Of a stretch of 64,000 nt of DNA, positions 13,701-25,600 are shown one piece after another (the first letter of the stretch is position 1; every line of letters begins with the position of its first letter). Position numbers and translations under genes: made by a program. The notes beneath the pieces are model-generated. The model ran no database searches. It saw nothing but the letters and a program-made list of their open reading frames with translations, and was not told the origin of the DNA. This stretch comes from Rotaria macrura (lineage: Eukaryota; Rotifera; Eurotatoria; Philodinida; Philodinidae): positions 1 through 64,000 of the forward strand of contig OENT01000485.1 in NCBI GenBank assembly GCA_900239685.1, given 5' to 3'.

Positions 13701-14474
13701 GCGGAATACAGAACTAATCAAAGTGAAGGTATAACGAAAAAACTTAACTGCTCAAAATACAAAGAAGATGGCGTTGAAGAACAATAAGATGGTAATAATG
13801 TACCGAAAGATGGGAACGTGTAAACTTATCAACCAGTACCTATTGTCTGGGCATTCTGCTGAAGTATCATACTGACGAAAGAGAAAAAACATGAATAGAA
13901 AGTTTGGGCAGCATTAAGCGTCTAAATGTTATTTTATTTTCGTACTTGAGTTTGAATCAGAGATCCGAAAATCGCCGAGTTTACTCGCCTCGCCTCGCCT
14001 CGCACCGCCACGAGGCGAGGGGAGTCGGCATTTTCTAAACCGCGGCGAGCACGAGTTGACTTTGTAAAATCGCCGAGTCAACTCGCCTATACTTAGAATG
14101 TTATTTTTGATGAATAAATGGAAAATCTTTAAGGATATCTTTCGATTTTATGCGGCTCTTTCTAAGCGTTTCCATTTGTAGTGAAGTTTATCAAATCGGG
14201 ACAATAACTTAGTGTGCAGNGTGTCTCAACAATCAGCTTAAAGAAGAAAACTGTATATCTCTACAGAATGATGAACAAAATCTCTGATATTTTTCGTGAT
14301 GGCAGAGGATACTTCCAAGCTTCTATTCAAGTGGTAGAAGCTTAATAACACACTTGTAAGCTAGCATCATCAACTTGAATACGATGTTTGACATTTTCCA
14401 GCACACTTCTATCAGTCGTCAACCACAAAAAATAGAAATGTATCTCAAAGTTTATTCGCAAATTCCAATTTTTA

Positions 14475-14690
14475 GAGATTGTTATACTGATCATTTTGGT
14501 TAAAAAATTATTCTATTTTCATCAAGAACTAACGGCTTCTGAGTCATAGTACTAGAAAATGTCGTATGTTTTGACCAGGACTATTTGCCGTTCTCCAGTA
14601 TTTTGACTCGGGGAACACTTTTTCTTGATGAACATGAAACATCTGATAACCAAAATGATCAGCAAATAAGACCTCTAAAAATATGATTCT
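14475..14690. repeat. Imperfect inverted repeat inside the hAT element
   Basis: The left arm contains CTGATCATTTTGGTTA (about 14,488) and TTCATCAAGAA. The right arm contains the complements TTCTTGATGAA and TAACCAAAATGATCAG (about 14,647). The arms are each about 90-100 bp and surround a short loop near 14,573, so the segment could fold into a long hairpin. It may represent an older foldback insertion or an internal duplication of the host element. Confidence 0.6.
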
Positions 14691-14825
14691 TCAGTAAGTT
14701 CTCGAATAGAGTTGCTAATTTGTTCACTGTCCAAAGGAGTACTTTATCAAACTTCAACTGAAGTCATTGGTGTTTTCAGATCTTTTCAGTGCACACAGAT
14801 TTTAGAGGATTTTGCGAAGTTAGTT

Positions 14826-15135
14826 NNNNNNNNNNNNNNNNNNNNNNNNNNNNNNNNNNNNNNNNNNNNNNNNNNNNNNNNNNNNNNNNNNNNNNNNNNN
14901 NNNNNNNNNNNNNNNNNNNNNNNNNNNNNNNNNNNNNNNNNNNNNNNNNNNNNNNNNNNNNNNNNNNNNNNNNNNNNNNNNNNNNNNNNNNNNNNNNNNN
15001 NNNNNNNNNNNNNNNNNNNNNNNNNNNNNNNNNNNNNNNNNNNNNNNNNNNNNNNNNNNNNNNNNNNNNNNNNNNNNNNNNNNNNNNNNNNNNNNNNNNN
15101 NNNNNNNNNNNNNNNNNNNNNNNNNNNNNNNNNNN
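14826..15135. other. Assembly gap (N run)
   Basis: This is a run of 310 undetermined bases inside the hAT element. Reading frames running through it are meaningless. Confidence 0.99.
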
Positions 15136-16597
15136 ATTTCAATTTTGATTTTGTTGCAGAATAATTCGATTAAAATCAGCGAAAATTTTTCACTGGGGAT
15201 GAATAAAAACTTTGAAGTACCTCTACCATTAGAAAAAAAATTAGTTCATTTGATCATAATCCTGTGCACCTATGCAGTTTTCGTTTTGCTAGTTGACTTT
15301 TAGCACACTCTAGATACACGTATATTTAATTATTCAGTCTAGTCCAAGTATTCCACTGATGCAGTTCTCAGAGCATTGTTTATACGCTCAGTAAAAAAAT
15401 GAACGATCTTTATTTATTTAATTATCATTTATATTTGTTCTTTTAACTTATTTAAATGTATAAAATGTTCTTTACTTGATCGTATAAAATAAAAAGATAG
15501 TGATTGTTATGGGGGGTTCAAAAAATACCTAAAAATAACTATTTTATTATAAACTCTAGGCGAGGCGAGGCGAGGCGGTGACGAGTCACTTTTTTGATTG
15601 ACTCGCGAATCTCTGGTTTGAATATATGCAAAGGAATATGATGAACCAGCATTCGAATTCGGAACAATTTCTTTGAAATGTATTCGTTGAGATTTCTCAA
15701 GCAAAGGTAGTTACTTTTAAGGAAAAGTCATTTTTGAAAAATTTGAAGGAAAGGAATCCTGCATGGCAGAATCCTTTACGAGCATATAACAAAATATAGA
15801 GAATAAAATTCTATTTTGGCCTACTAGAAAAATTTCAGTTATATTTCGGAAACGATAAGAAAAACATCGAAGAAATTCTGCAGAAATAATCTTCTTCAGG
15901 AAGCATCATAGTGTTACAGATGTTCTCCATTGATGAAGACAATGAAAACGACGTAGAAACGAGTGATTTTCAGTTTTCCAAGTAGCAGAGGCCTCTGCGG
16001 AAATTTGAAAAATAAGAAAACGTATAATGACATATTGTACTCAGGGTATAGGCATTAAGAGTGTTCCTATCGTTTGGATTTGTCATTGATATACCAATTT
16101 GTTAAAAGATGGTTGTTGTGGATATCTGGTAGATTTCGTAATTATGTGAGGAGCGTGGCAGAATTGATCGGGGATTAGAGTGTAATAAAAAGAGTTTGCT
16201 GGTGGAAATCATTTGATTTTATCTTGCATAGTGCAGAAGAAGTGTTTCGGAAATCTCTCCGCGATAATCTTTCGGCGAGTTCTAAGAGAATAAGAGTAGT
16301 ACTTGCGCATGAAGAAGACTATATGATTGATCACATGCTACTTTAGACAGCAGCGTCTCTATCTTTCAGCTTAAAAATAATAAAGATCTAAATATGCTGG
16401 AAAATAGGCAAATTTTATTCAAGAAGATAGAAAACATACACTGGTAAATAGTTGAAAGAAAAACGAAATCATATAAAGTGAAATGCAAGGGTGAAAAATA
16501 GAAACGGAAGGAGTTTTTCAAAGTCTATTTCTCAAATATGAATTAATAACCAATCGAATTGTAGTGTACAAGCTGAAAAAATGTCTAATATTGTAGA

Positions 16598-17060
16598 GGG
16601 TGTGGGTGCAGCTGCGGGGATATACTTGTGGCTTCGAATATCAGTTTGGGTGTTGTCCTGGGTTTAATTGAATGTTTGAGTGTATGTATGTTTTCGTTTA
16701 TTTTTGTACTGAGTAGTTAGTGCGAAGCGTGATTTCGTGTCGGTTGGTCTTGATGCCGATAAGCTTGTTTTGTTTTTCACTGCGAAACCTTAACGTCCTG
16801 ACCCCTTTCCACAACTACCCCAACACCAACAGCCTAATATCCACATCCAAAACTTCACTCTCATCCCTACCTACGCTCACCTACAACAGCACGCACATAT
16901 GACTGGCATCGAGAAACTGGGCTGGAGTTGCCTCAAAATACTTGGCGATTTCTTTATATTTCTAAATGACTTTCGAAAACAAAAGAATCCCTAGCACCGC
17001 AAACACACAAAGCCCCATCGAATACACTCATGGTAATACCCTCGCCAACACTTGCATACA
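16598..17060. repeat. G/T-rich then C/A-rich patch
   Basis: From about 16,598 the plus strand is G/T-rich, starting AGAGGGTGTGGGTG. From about 16,795 it turns C/A-rich (CCCCAACACCAACAG, CACCTACAACAGCACG) and stays so to about 17,055. The switch in strand composition resembles the two halves of a decayed inverted-repeat element. The AGGGTGTGGGTG start recurs in complement at 1,088-1,100 and 18,838-18,850. I could not find ends or a target duplication. Confidence 0.4.
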
Positions 17061-17550
17061 GACATTCGCTCAATTCTGAAGTTTGTTGGAAAACATTCGA
17101 AAATTCTCTGGAACTTCCTGAATATTCTCTGCAAATCCCTACAAGGTAGTTTATCCGAGTTGCGTCTCACACTCACACCACCTTACAGATTTAGTCAAAA
17201 GAAAAACAGGGAAATTTTTGTATTTCAATTAATTTTAAATCAAAAAATCCAGAAATCAAAGAAACCCGTGACTCAATTGAAGTGATAAAATATTGTTTTC
17301 TTGTTGGTCGAAATGTCACTCTAGGTAGAGACACTTTGAATCTGAGTTTCTTGATTCTTTTTGTTGGTTTTACTGATTTAAATCAGAAAAATCACAGAAA
17401 TCAGAAATCAGCTGTTTTCCCCTTGGATTCAGTCAAATTCAAAAGGAAAATCACGATCTGAAATCGACAGTAAAGGGTGTACAACTTGGATGAAGATTCA
17501 TTGATAAATTCAAAAGTTTCTCATTTGTTAGAGTTTCGTAGACTCTACCA

Positions 17551-17899
17551 CCCAGGAGGATCATTCCGACCGCTGGATCCGATCGGATGCCTGTCGGATC
17601 CGATCATGTTTCTATCGGAGTTTCTCTTATCCGACGAAATCCCATCGGATTCCTGGTTGCGATCCGAGATTCAGATCCCTAGTGTTGGATTTTATCCAAT
17701 CCTACTATCAGAATCCGATTGGATTTCATCGTATGATAAAACAGGCCTCAACTATTGGGATTAAATGCTAATTCGTACACAAATAAGAAAATAGGTTTCT
17801 TCCGTTGGATCCGTTACTGTTTCCACAACCCGGATTCCCATAAGATTTCATCAGATCGTAGGATCCGATCGGATTCGGTATTGGATTCATTCACCTGGG
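17551..17899. mobile_element. Inverted-repeat MITE with GGATCCGATCGGAT words
   Basis: The left end CCCAGGAGGATCATTCCGA and the complement of the right end CCCAGGTGAATGAATCCAA match at most positions. The 349-bp interior is packed with GGATCCGAT/ATCGGATCC words in both orientations. That is the same architecture (short terminal repeats and one self-complementary word iterated inside) as the proven hAT MITE at 20,007-20,177. No target-site duplication is visible, so the superfamily is inferred only. An open frame crosses it on the plus strand but has no coding character. Confidence 0.6.
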
Positions 17900-19405
17900 C
17901 AAAATTACATTTCTAATTTCTCCACTTGTTTTCATCTAACTGTGTGAACCACATGGCACATCGATCACGAACATAAGCAATCAAGCCACAATAATTATTG
18001 AATGAAATGTTCAAATTTCAGCGAGTCGCTAAGATTAATTGTTCTCTTTTCGTGATTGATCAATATGGTTGTTTGCATAGGTTAATAAAAACGAGATGAG
18101 CGATCGTCAACAAAAGTTATAAGGAGTCTTGGGATTTAATAAACTGCAAAACTCTCAGCCTTGCAAGTCAATATTCAATCTTAAGGAATACTTAATAATA
18201 ATACACAGACCTTATTATGATGAAAACATCACCTCTATTCAATCACGTTTGGGGAAATATATAGTCTCGAGTTCATATTAGATTTCATCTTACTCGATGT
18301 TCTACAGATAATTCTACTACGTTTTAGATTCCAGATGAGAAAGCATTAAAAAGTCTTTAAAGTTTATCGTACTGCCATTGAATAAACATCAAATTACACA
18401 ATTCAGATGTCATTTTAATTTCAACTTCTCTCAAAAACAATCGGTAACACAACATCTACCTGCTCCTCAGATTAACAAGTTGTTCTTGGTTTGTTTTCAC
18501 TTGATCATTTTTCTGTTAACTGCTTATGCTATTTTTTTCGAAAAAAAGATGAACGAGAAGAAAATTATGAAATAAGCAGGACAAAAAAACGTTGCAGAAA
18601 ACTTATCGAAGGCTATGAAAAAGATAAAGCATCTAATTCATTGACACAAATCTACATGAACTACTCTCCACGTTTTTATCATCAACCAGATGACACATGG
18701 CATTGAATCTTTGATGACTTGACACCTATATGTGTGGGTGTTGCTGTGGGTGTGAGCCTCCAGTTTGTGTGTCTTCTACTTTACTCCTCTACGAAAAAAC
18801 CTCCAGACTCAAAATCACCGACACCCCACACCCACCCACACCCACACCCTGAAAATCAATATGATTGTTAGTTCTGAGACATATCATGAGTCATTTGAAT
18901 AATTATCAATACACAACTGTATCAGATTAGTAAACGGACCGAAATCTTTTTGAAGTATTCTTAGAAGATTGTGATTAGAGGTGACGTTTTTAGCTAATGC
19001 GTACATAGACACTAGATGTGCAACTCGGTCAGATGAGTTGCTGTCATGCATGAACAAATGACCTCTACGAACAATATAGATCGACTTTATTTCTAAGTAA
19101 AAATTGTTTTGTCATTTATAAAACATTCATGATCATTATCAGTGATTCATGAAAACTCGCGGTATAGCCACTTAAAGATCCTATCATAATCTATATAATG
19201 TTGTCTTTTATTAACAGATATACACGTAAAATATTATTAATAAATATTTATTGATAATATTCCTGACATAACAACAAATGAAGCATCACATACTGCTCGT
19301 CTTGCTTCAATACTCAACAAGAAAGACCAAGATTTCACAAACATTCTCGCTAAACAACAAGAAAAAAAATACATATATATTCTTCGGAGGAGGCGAATCA
19401 TTCTC
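17900..19405. other. Intergenic, with one TGTGGG/CCCACA patch
   Basis: Apart from the CCCACA/TGTGGG patch at 18,727-18,851, I see no supported feature downstream of the TJAP1-like gene. A possible extra 3' exon of that gene on the minus strand (about 19,239-19,351, behind an acceptor TTGTTGTTTAG) cannot be excluded. Its phase does not fit without a further change. Confidence 0.4.
18727..18851. repeat. TGTGGG-word inverted patch (telomere-like or MITE)
   Basis: The left half reads GTGTGGGTGTTGCTGTGGGTG. The right half reads CACCCCACACCCACC followed by CACACCCACACCCTG, so the two halves are inverted copies about 100 bp apart. TGTGGG is, as I recall, the telomeric unit reported for bdelloids, so these may be interstitial telomere-like repeats. 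The inverted arrangement and the CAGGGTG end equally suggest a decayed hAT MITE. No target duplication was found. Confidence 0.45.
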
Positions 19406-21893
19406 TCAAACATGATGCATTTTCGGTATTGAACATGTTGATAATGTGTCATGTCGTTCTTCGTATAAGGGTTTTCTCGTCTGATTTGTTTGATACTTAG
19501 GACCTGTCATGTGTGAATCAAAGGAGAGCCATGGATCATCACCACTGAGACCATCGTCAGAAGATGTAAGTGAAACAAGTCTTAATCGGGATGATGCATT
19601 ATGATTAGTATTATTATAATTATCAAGAGATGCTTGCACACTAACATCACAACGCTTAACTAATTGATGGCAATTCGAACATAAGAATTGAGTCGACGGA
19701 GAACGATGAACACTGTTCGATTTAAAGAGTGCTTCAGCAGCAACTCGGAGATTATCATTAGTTGTTGCCATCGTAGACGTAGTTTGTATATTGTTCGATG
19801 GCATAGTAGCAGTTGTTGTAGTCTGTAACAGAGGTGGTGCAACTAATGCTGGTGGAAAAGTCGGTATTAAAATACTTCGTTGTGATGAAATCGATTGATT
19901 TGCAAATGTCTGAAATGAATTTTTGACTAAATTATTTCAGATATCTATCATATTTAATTGATCATTTGAAGAAAAAACAAGCAAGATTTTTCACCATGTA
20001 ACACACCAGAGACCGAAAACGAATCAAATTGTCGAATGATTGGATTCGATTCGACTCAACCCGAATCGAATCCAATCGAATCGATCATTGACTCTGTCGA
20101 ATCGGATCGGATCGAACTGCGATTTTGAAAAAGTAGGTCGAATCGAATTGAGCTTTTTCTATTCGTTTCGGTCTCTGTAACACACTACATTATTCATCCA
20201 ACATAGATATACCAATAACTTTTCATTGAATCGATTTAAAGACAAATATCAATAGATAAGATTGAAGTTTACTCCGTTGAAAATTTTATACATCCCACTG
20301 GAATTCATCGAATCTCAGTTCTATATAGATGAGACGAATATTCTAATTCTAGAACGAATTTATTTTTCAATATACACTGCTCATAGAATGTGAACATCTT
20401 TTGGTTATATTCTCCTCATGCTTAACAATGACAAGTAATTTGAAATGAACCTCTGTGAAACACTTTCTGGCTCATAATTTCTTTTCCAAGTATAAGACTA
20501 TGAACGCTGTTTTCAGGTCGTTGTCATATAGTTTTTAAATAGAACTTCGTACAGTAATTTCCTCATATACCTTGCAAAACATGTATCGCTTAAGATTTGA
20601 ATAGTGTACATATCGATATTTTGAAGTGTCAAGAATTCACTCTGTGCACATCTTGAATATTTCAATTTTGAAAAAGATTAAATAGACAACGAGAGCATTC
20701 ATTTAACTTAAATCCAATTAAGTTGACTAACTTGCAGCACACCCAAAACGACTGTAGATATGACAGTTGTTTTCTTGATGAGTTGAATCTCAATTTGAAC
20801 AATCATTGCTTTCATCATAGTATTAACGCAACAGAAAAATGCGAAGTAGATGTAGATGTATACAATATGTAAGCAAAAAAAAGAAGTCTCAATAAAACTA
20901 GACACAATTTTCAAGTGATTGCCGTGATTATCTTTGTATTGAAATTTCAAGTGCATACTGTTAGAAAGAAATAATCGAATTCCGACTTACAGCTTTGTCT
21001 TTAGATATTTTCAATCGCTTTTAGAATTGACAAGAAGTTTCAATTGAAGTAAAATCTGATGCTAATAAATTTTCGAACAAAATACTCGCTCATCACAAAT
21101 CGATCGATTCCATTTGAAAACTTAATAGTTTGATTAAGCACCATACTTTTACTTCGAAAATTTCAAAGTTTATCTCACCCATATAACAACTAAATTCCAA
21201 GTCGTAAGTCCATTATTTTCTTCTCTGCTAAATATGTCTACGACAAATCGGAAATTTAATAAAATGACTAGAAATCAAATTCATACCCACAAGCATTTTA
21301 AAACTTTTTTATTTTTCATTCTCCTAAGAATTTCTTGTCGACTTGAGATAATAACCAGCAGTAGATATTACTTTCGCTAGTTCCTTCGTGAGCAAGATTG
21401 TTCAGCTTTGTTTTTCTTTTTCAAATGTCTCTATTTCATATTCTTGTGAGAATCAGGGCATTCAAATTTCAGACGTGAAAATGAATTCCTAAATTGAACT
21501 TGTATACAACAGAAAATAAAACGTTTATCATACCGATTCAAATCTATTTTTGATTTGTTCGGGTATTTGTCCTGATGTTGTTGAAATAAATTCATTTGGA
21601 TATCGATGTAAAAGTCTAACAGCTAAATTACAATCATCTTTATATCGTTGTTTTTCATATTCTAATTCATTGATTGTATTTTTTAAACACAAAATTTCTT
21701 GTTTAGCATCATTAAGTGATTGTTCTAAATTCGTTTTTTCATTTGAAAATGTTTCGACTATTGAAAGAACACGTTCCTCCAATAAACTATTTTGCATTTG
21801 TAATTGTCCATGAATATCAACTAATTTTATGTAACGTTCACGCATTAATTCAAGTTCATTTTTAAATGAATTAATATCGTCAGTATTATTCAT
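19406..21893 (-). CDS. TJAP1/BEGAIN-like coiled-coil protein
   Basis: Two exons (21,893-21,534 and 19,909-19,406, minus strand) join in phase 0 with donor CG|GTATGA and acceptor TTTCAG|A, giving 287 residues. Residues ~8-85 form a coiled coil. Residues ~71-101 (KNTINELEYEKQRYKDDCN, then LAVRLL) match the signature block of tight-junction-associated protein 1 and BEGAIN, where the family reads DCxLAVQLL followed by a short segment and an aliphatic LPxELQxMV-type stretch; here it is IPEQIKNRF. The exon-2 part is low-complexity, rich in Ser/Thr/Gln, with a small Cys cluster (CSNCHQLVKRC). Family members are cytoplasmic scaffolds at junctions, trafficking sites or synapses; the role here is inferred. 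The protein is much shorter than vertebrate TJAP1. The 1.6-kb intron contains a hAT MITE. The 3' end at 19,406 is the simplest reading but not certain. Confidence 0.78.
20007..20177. mobile_element. hAT MITE with 8-bp target duplication
   Basis: The element begins CAGAGACCGAAAACGAAT and ends in the near-perfect complement ATTCGTTTCGGTCTCTG. Identical 8-bp flanks TAACACAC lie at 19,999-20,006 and 20,178-20,185. The 171-bp interior is almost entirely built of TCGAATC/GATTCGA words in both orientations. CAG-type ends plus an 8-bp duplication assign it to hAT. It has no coding capacity. It sits within the large intron of the TJAP1-like gene. The intact duplication and ends suggest a fairly recent insertion. 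Confidence 0.92.
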
Positions 21894-22688
21894 CTTTGAA
21901 TAAATAAGAATGTGTTTATTTATTTATTCTATTATAAATCTACTACATATTCATTATTTATTTCGTATCTGCCTGTAACTGATTTTTCAACAAACAAAAA
22001 AGAAACAATTCTTAGGTCTTCTATTTTTCTTCCTTTAACACACACATAGACAAAAAAAGAAATTCATCATGAGCAAATCGTTCGATTTTCCAAAAAAGAA
22101 AGCAACAAAAATAATATTAAACTTATCTGACTCTTCGATGTTACATAAGAGAATCAATGTATGATTATAAATAAAATATACTTGAAAGATCTTTTGCATG
22201 ATGTCGAATACAAAAGAACAGTATTACATAAAAAAGTTATACTTAAATCGAGATAGAGATTGATATCGTTGAAACAAAAACACGAGAGAGAAAACAAACG
22301 AGCTCGATTCTACGTTGGTATCTGACGAGCATGTTCTTACAAAATACTATTCATTTCAGACAGAAAAAAAACACGATTGAAACTAATTACAAACAGAAAG
22401 CTCACCAGGATGATATTGGTTTTTCAGTATACGATTTTTTTATTGTTCAAATGTGTTTCTTATTTTTACTTTTATCACGAATCTGGATGTTCTAGCTTGA
22501 AAAAGAAAAAACAAGTAATCACTAAGTATTAGCGCAAGCGCGGATGACATTAATTCATTGTAATAATCAAATAATATAATGTACAACAACCGCAAATAAT
22601 ATTTACACAATTATATACAAAATAAATATCGATGGATAATTCAGAAATGTGAAGAAAAAAAATATTCGTTCATTTTGCTTGTTTGTGT
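21894..22688. other. Intergenic between two minus-strand genes
   Basis: This stretch is upstream of the TJAP1-like start and downstream of the FBXO33-like stop. It is AT-rich. I see no RNA gene or repeat. It presumably holds the promoter of the former and the 3' UTR of the latter. Confidence 0.4.
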
Positions 22689-25600
22689 TCAAATTGATGA
22701 TTCAAAAATATTATGTATCTGTTCAATAAATGAGAGTTCCAATGGAATAGTATATTCATACACACCTATTGGTAATTCATGTTTACTTAATGGATGCCAT
22801 GGCCAACCAAGGACTTGTCCGATCTATAAAAAGAGAAACATATGTACAATATCTAGAGAGAAATAGAATTCTTTGAAGATCAAATCAAAAAATTGGTACA
22901 GTTAAATAACTTAAAAGATACGTCTAGTAATGCATTGATTATCAACTTTTATTTTGATAATGTTAAACGAGAAGTGTTCTTTCAAGTTGTATGAAAATTA
23001 GTTCTATAGTTAACATTCTATTCGTAAGATTGTTTTTCGGACAAATTATTTGTCATAGAGAATATTTTTCTGAACAAATCCATTCAGTACTTGCCCATGA
23101 AAAACATTCCTTGTATGTTCAAAAGACCTATCAATTAAAGAACAATCAGTCACTAATTCTCTGCTATATGAGATTAAAAACAACCTCAAAACAATTAATG
23201 AGAGACTACGACATGAACAATACCTATGATGAAATTTTCCATAAGATTACATTTCCTAAGAAAAACACAAATCTGTAGCATCAATTGTTGAGGCTATACA
23301 AATTGACTGAAGAGAAATTCAACACAGAAAATTTTAAACAGTAGTAATATTCATAATTAAACAGTGAAAATATTTTAAATTTGTAGAATCTAACGAGTAT
23401 TCAATTAAACGGATGATATTATTTTTATTCGTGACATGTAATTTTAGCTTTTTTTTCTACGAACTTTCTCAAAACAATTTACAAGCATTGAAAAGATCTA
23501 TAAGTATTTGCGTAACGATGCGTTAGATAACATGTTTTACAATTTCAATAAAATTCTATTGCATTTAGAATTGTGCTTTGTTTTTTTTCTCAAAAGTTAA
23601 TGTACATGTTTTCTTGTAGATCTGAAAAGTTGCTAGTTCTAAGAAAAACAATTCTCTTCATATAAGACAACTACATATTACACTCGATTAAATATATGAT
23701 TGATTATTCACGAGTAATGGGAATGGTTAATACACTGCGACAAAACATTTTCGTTATTCTTCTAAAATTAAGTATCAATCAACTTACAATCGTTTGAATA
23801 CTATTTGTACAAATTCCATACTGTATGAATGCATCATTGCCATCGTCATCTTCAACAAATTGATGATTCATTTGTAAATGTCCATATTGTAAAGTCATAA
23901 CACAATCAGCACATACATTAAGTCGACGCAATTTTGGACGTAGTTTTGCTATGGCCAGCAGATTTACTTCTAATACTTCATATCCTAGAAAGGAAAAAAT
24001 AATAGTTTGAATTTATTGTCGTAGAAAATAAAACAAGATCAGTACCAAGAATTGTAAGAGAAGTAAGCTTTTTACATTGCCATGCTAGCAGAACAAGTGG
24101 ATCAGGTTCAGCCCGAAATAGATTATGATAACGAAGTGCTGGTTCAGTTACACTATCAATAACATCAAGGCATTCTAATGTTGAACGATAATGTACAGAC
24201 AGATAACACAATAAATCAACATTGAGTGATGAACAAAAATACATTCTAAATATGGTAAACAGAGTTACGAAAAAAAGAAGGAAGATTTTTAATTCATAGA
24301 ACATACCTTAAATGTGATAATGGCATACCGGGACGAAGCACACGAGAATATTTTCGAAATGTTTCATGTGCATTTAACATATGGACAGCAACTCTTAGAT
24401 CAGGCATAATACTTACAATTGAATGCCAAACTGTTTCATCAATAGGTTGTGTATCCAAACGGAATTCACTGACATGCACAATTAATCTAACAACGATAGA
24501 ATTTTAAAATTTATTTTTCATACACAGAAATAAAGTTTACATACCGTTTTAATGACACTAATTGTCGTGCAAAACATTGTAATAATTCATCCGTTAGATA
24601 TGTTGAATCAATGCTTAATGTATTTAATGATGTAAATGAAAGTAACGCGTGACTTGATAAATATATATCTAAAGAATAAATATATTTATGATACTTGTTT
24701 AGAATAAAATCTGGAAAACAATAACCAGGAAATATTTCGATGCATGTTGCAAAGTGAAATGCTTGCTCTTTCTAATAATATGTCTACTATGAACATTTTT
24801 TAAATATGTATCAAGAGAACATCGAGCGGGAACATACACTGCATCATTGAATTTTCGATTTTACACAATTGAACTTAACTATACATGTATTAGTCACTGA
24901 ATTGAAGTTGTATTCTAATAAACTATGTATACTTTTCATTCTGAACTTGTTAACTTCTACTAAGTACATGACTGATGGTAGTTCTAAATACAATCAATCA
25001 AATGAAAAATTTTCGTATCCTGATCAATTCAACTTGCTCTTATCACGATTCAAATGACACATTCTTTAATAGATTTTTTAGACATGAATCCTTTAGTCTC
25101 TGATACTTGCAATCGATAAAACTGCAAGACTAGACGTTTATAAAAGAGCACCCTTTCAAACGTCTGTTTTGATTAATCGAATATTTTCCTCTATATTGGG
25201 TTTTATTTGTGAATTTGTTACATAAAGGTTATCTTGAAGTTTTTTTAAATGCGACGCTAAAAATTTAATAATGAATATACATGAAATATTGAGGATTATT
25301 CTAAGACGAAACAAAGAATAATCTGCATAGTATTCAGTGCATACTCATCTATGATTGAAAGCAAAAGAAGCTCATTGGAGATACTATGGCTTAGTCCAAG
25401 TAACTGAAGACAAGATATTAATCTTTATTCAAGGTCTTTCTTTTTTGCTTCTATGTTGATACTATATTTGTTGAAACATGAAATAACCTTTGAAGTTCGA
25501 CTTACTAGCAATCGAATGTGTTTCACTGCTTTTAATTGATGCTAAATGAAGTTGTTTAATTGATCGTGATTGTTTTTGTGCTAAAACGTGAACTAACTCT

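Larger units (their letters stand above)
13958..15615. mobile_element. Non-autonomous hAT element with 8-bp target duplication
   Basis: The left end begins CAGAGATCCGAAAATCG, and the reverse complement of the right end begins CAGAGATTCGCGAGT. The element is flanked by identical 8-bp copies of GTTTGAAT (13,950-13,957 and 15,616-15,623). CAG-type ends and an exact 8-bp duplication are the signature of the hAT superfamily. Both subterminal regions are unusually GC-rich for this window and carry iterated GGCGAG/CTCGCC words (about 13,985-14,095 and 15,558-15,580), a plausible array of transposase-binding sites. No transposase frame is visible. The interior includes a 310-bp run of N (14,826-15,135), an isolated N at 14,220, and an imperfect inverted repeat at about 14,475-14,690. 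It was probably moved in trans by an autonomous hAT. Confidence 0.85.

Noticed and set aside
14712-15164. Frames of 118-150 codons on both strands
   Set aside because: They run through the 310-bp N gap and are artefacts of undetermined bases.
17477-17764. 95-codon plus-strand frame rich in Ser, Asp and Pro
   Set aside because: It translates the GGATCCGAT-word element and ends inside it; no homology or splice context.
21550-21813. 87-codon plus-strand frame
   Set aside because: It is antisense to exon 1 of the TJAP1-like gene, which has the better coding and family evidence.
22991-23278. 95-codon plus-strand frame
   Set aside because: It lies within intron 6 of the FBXO33-like gene, and its composition is random for this AT level.
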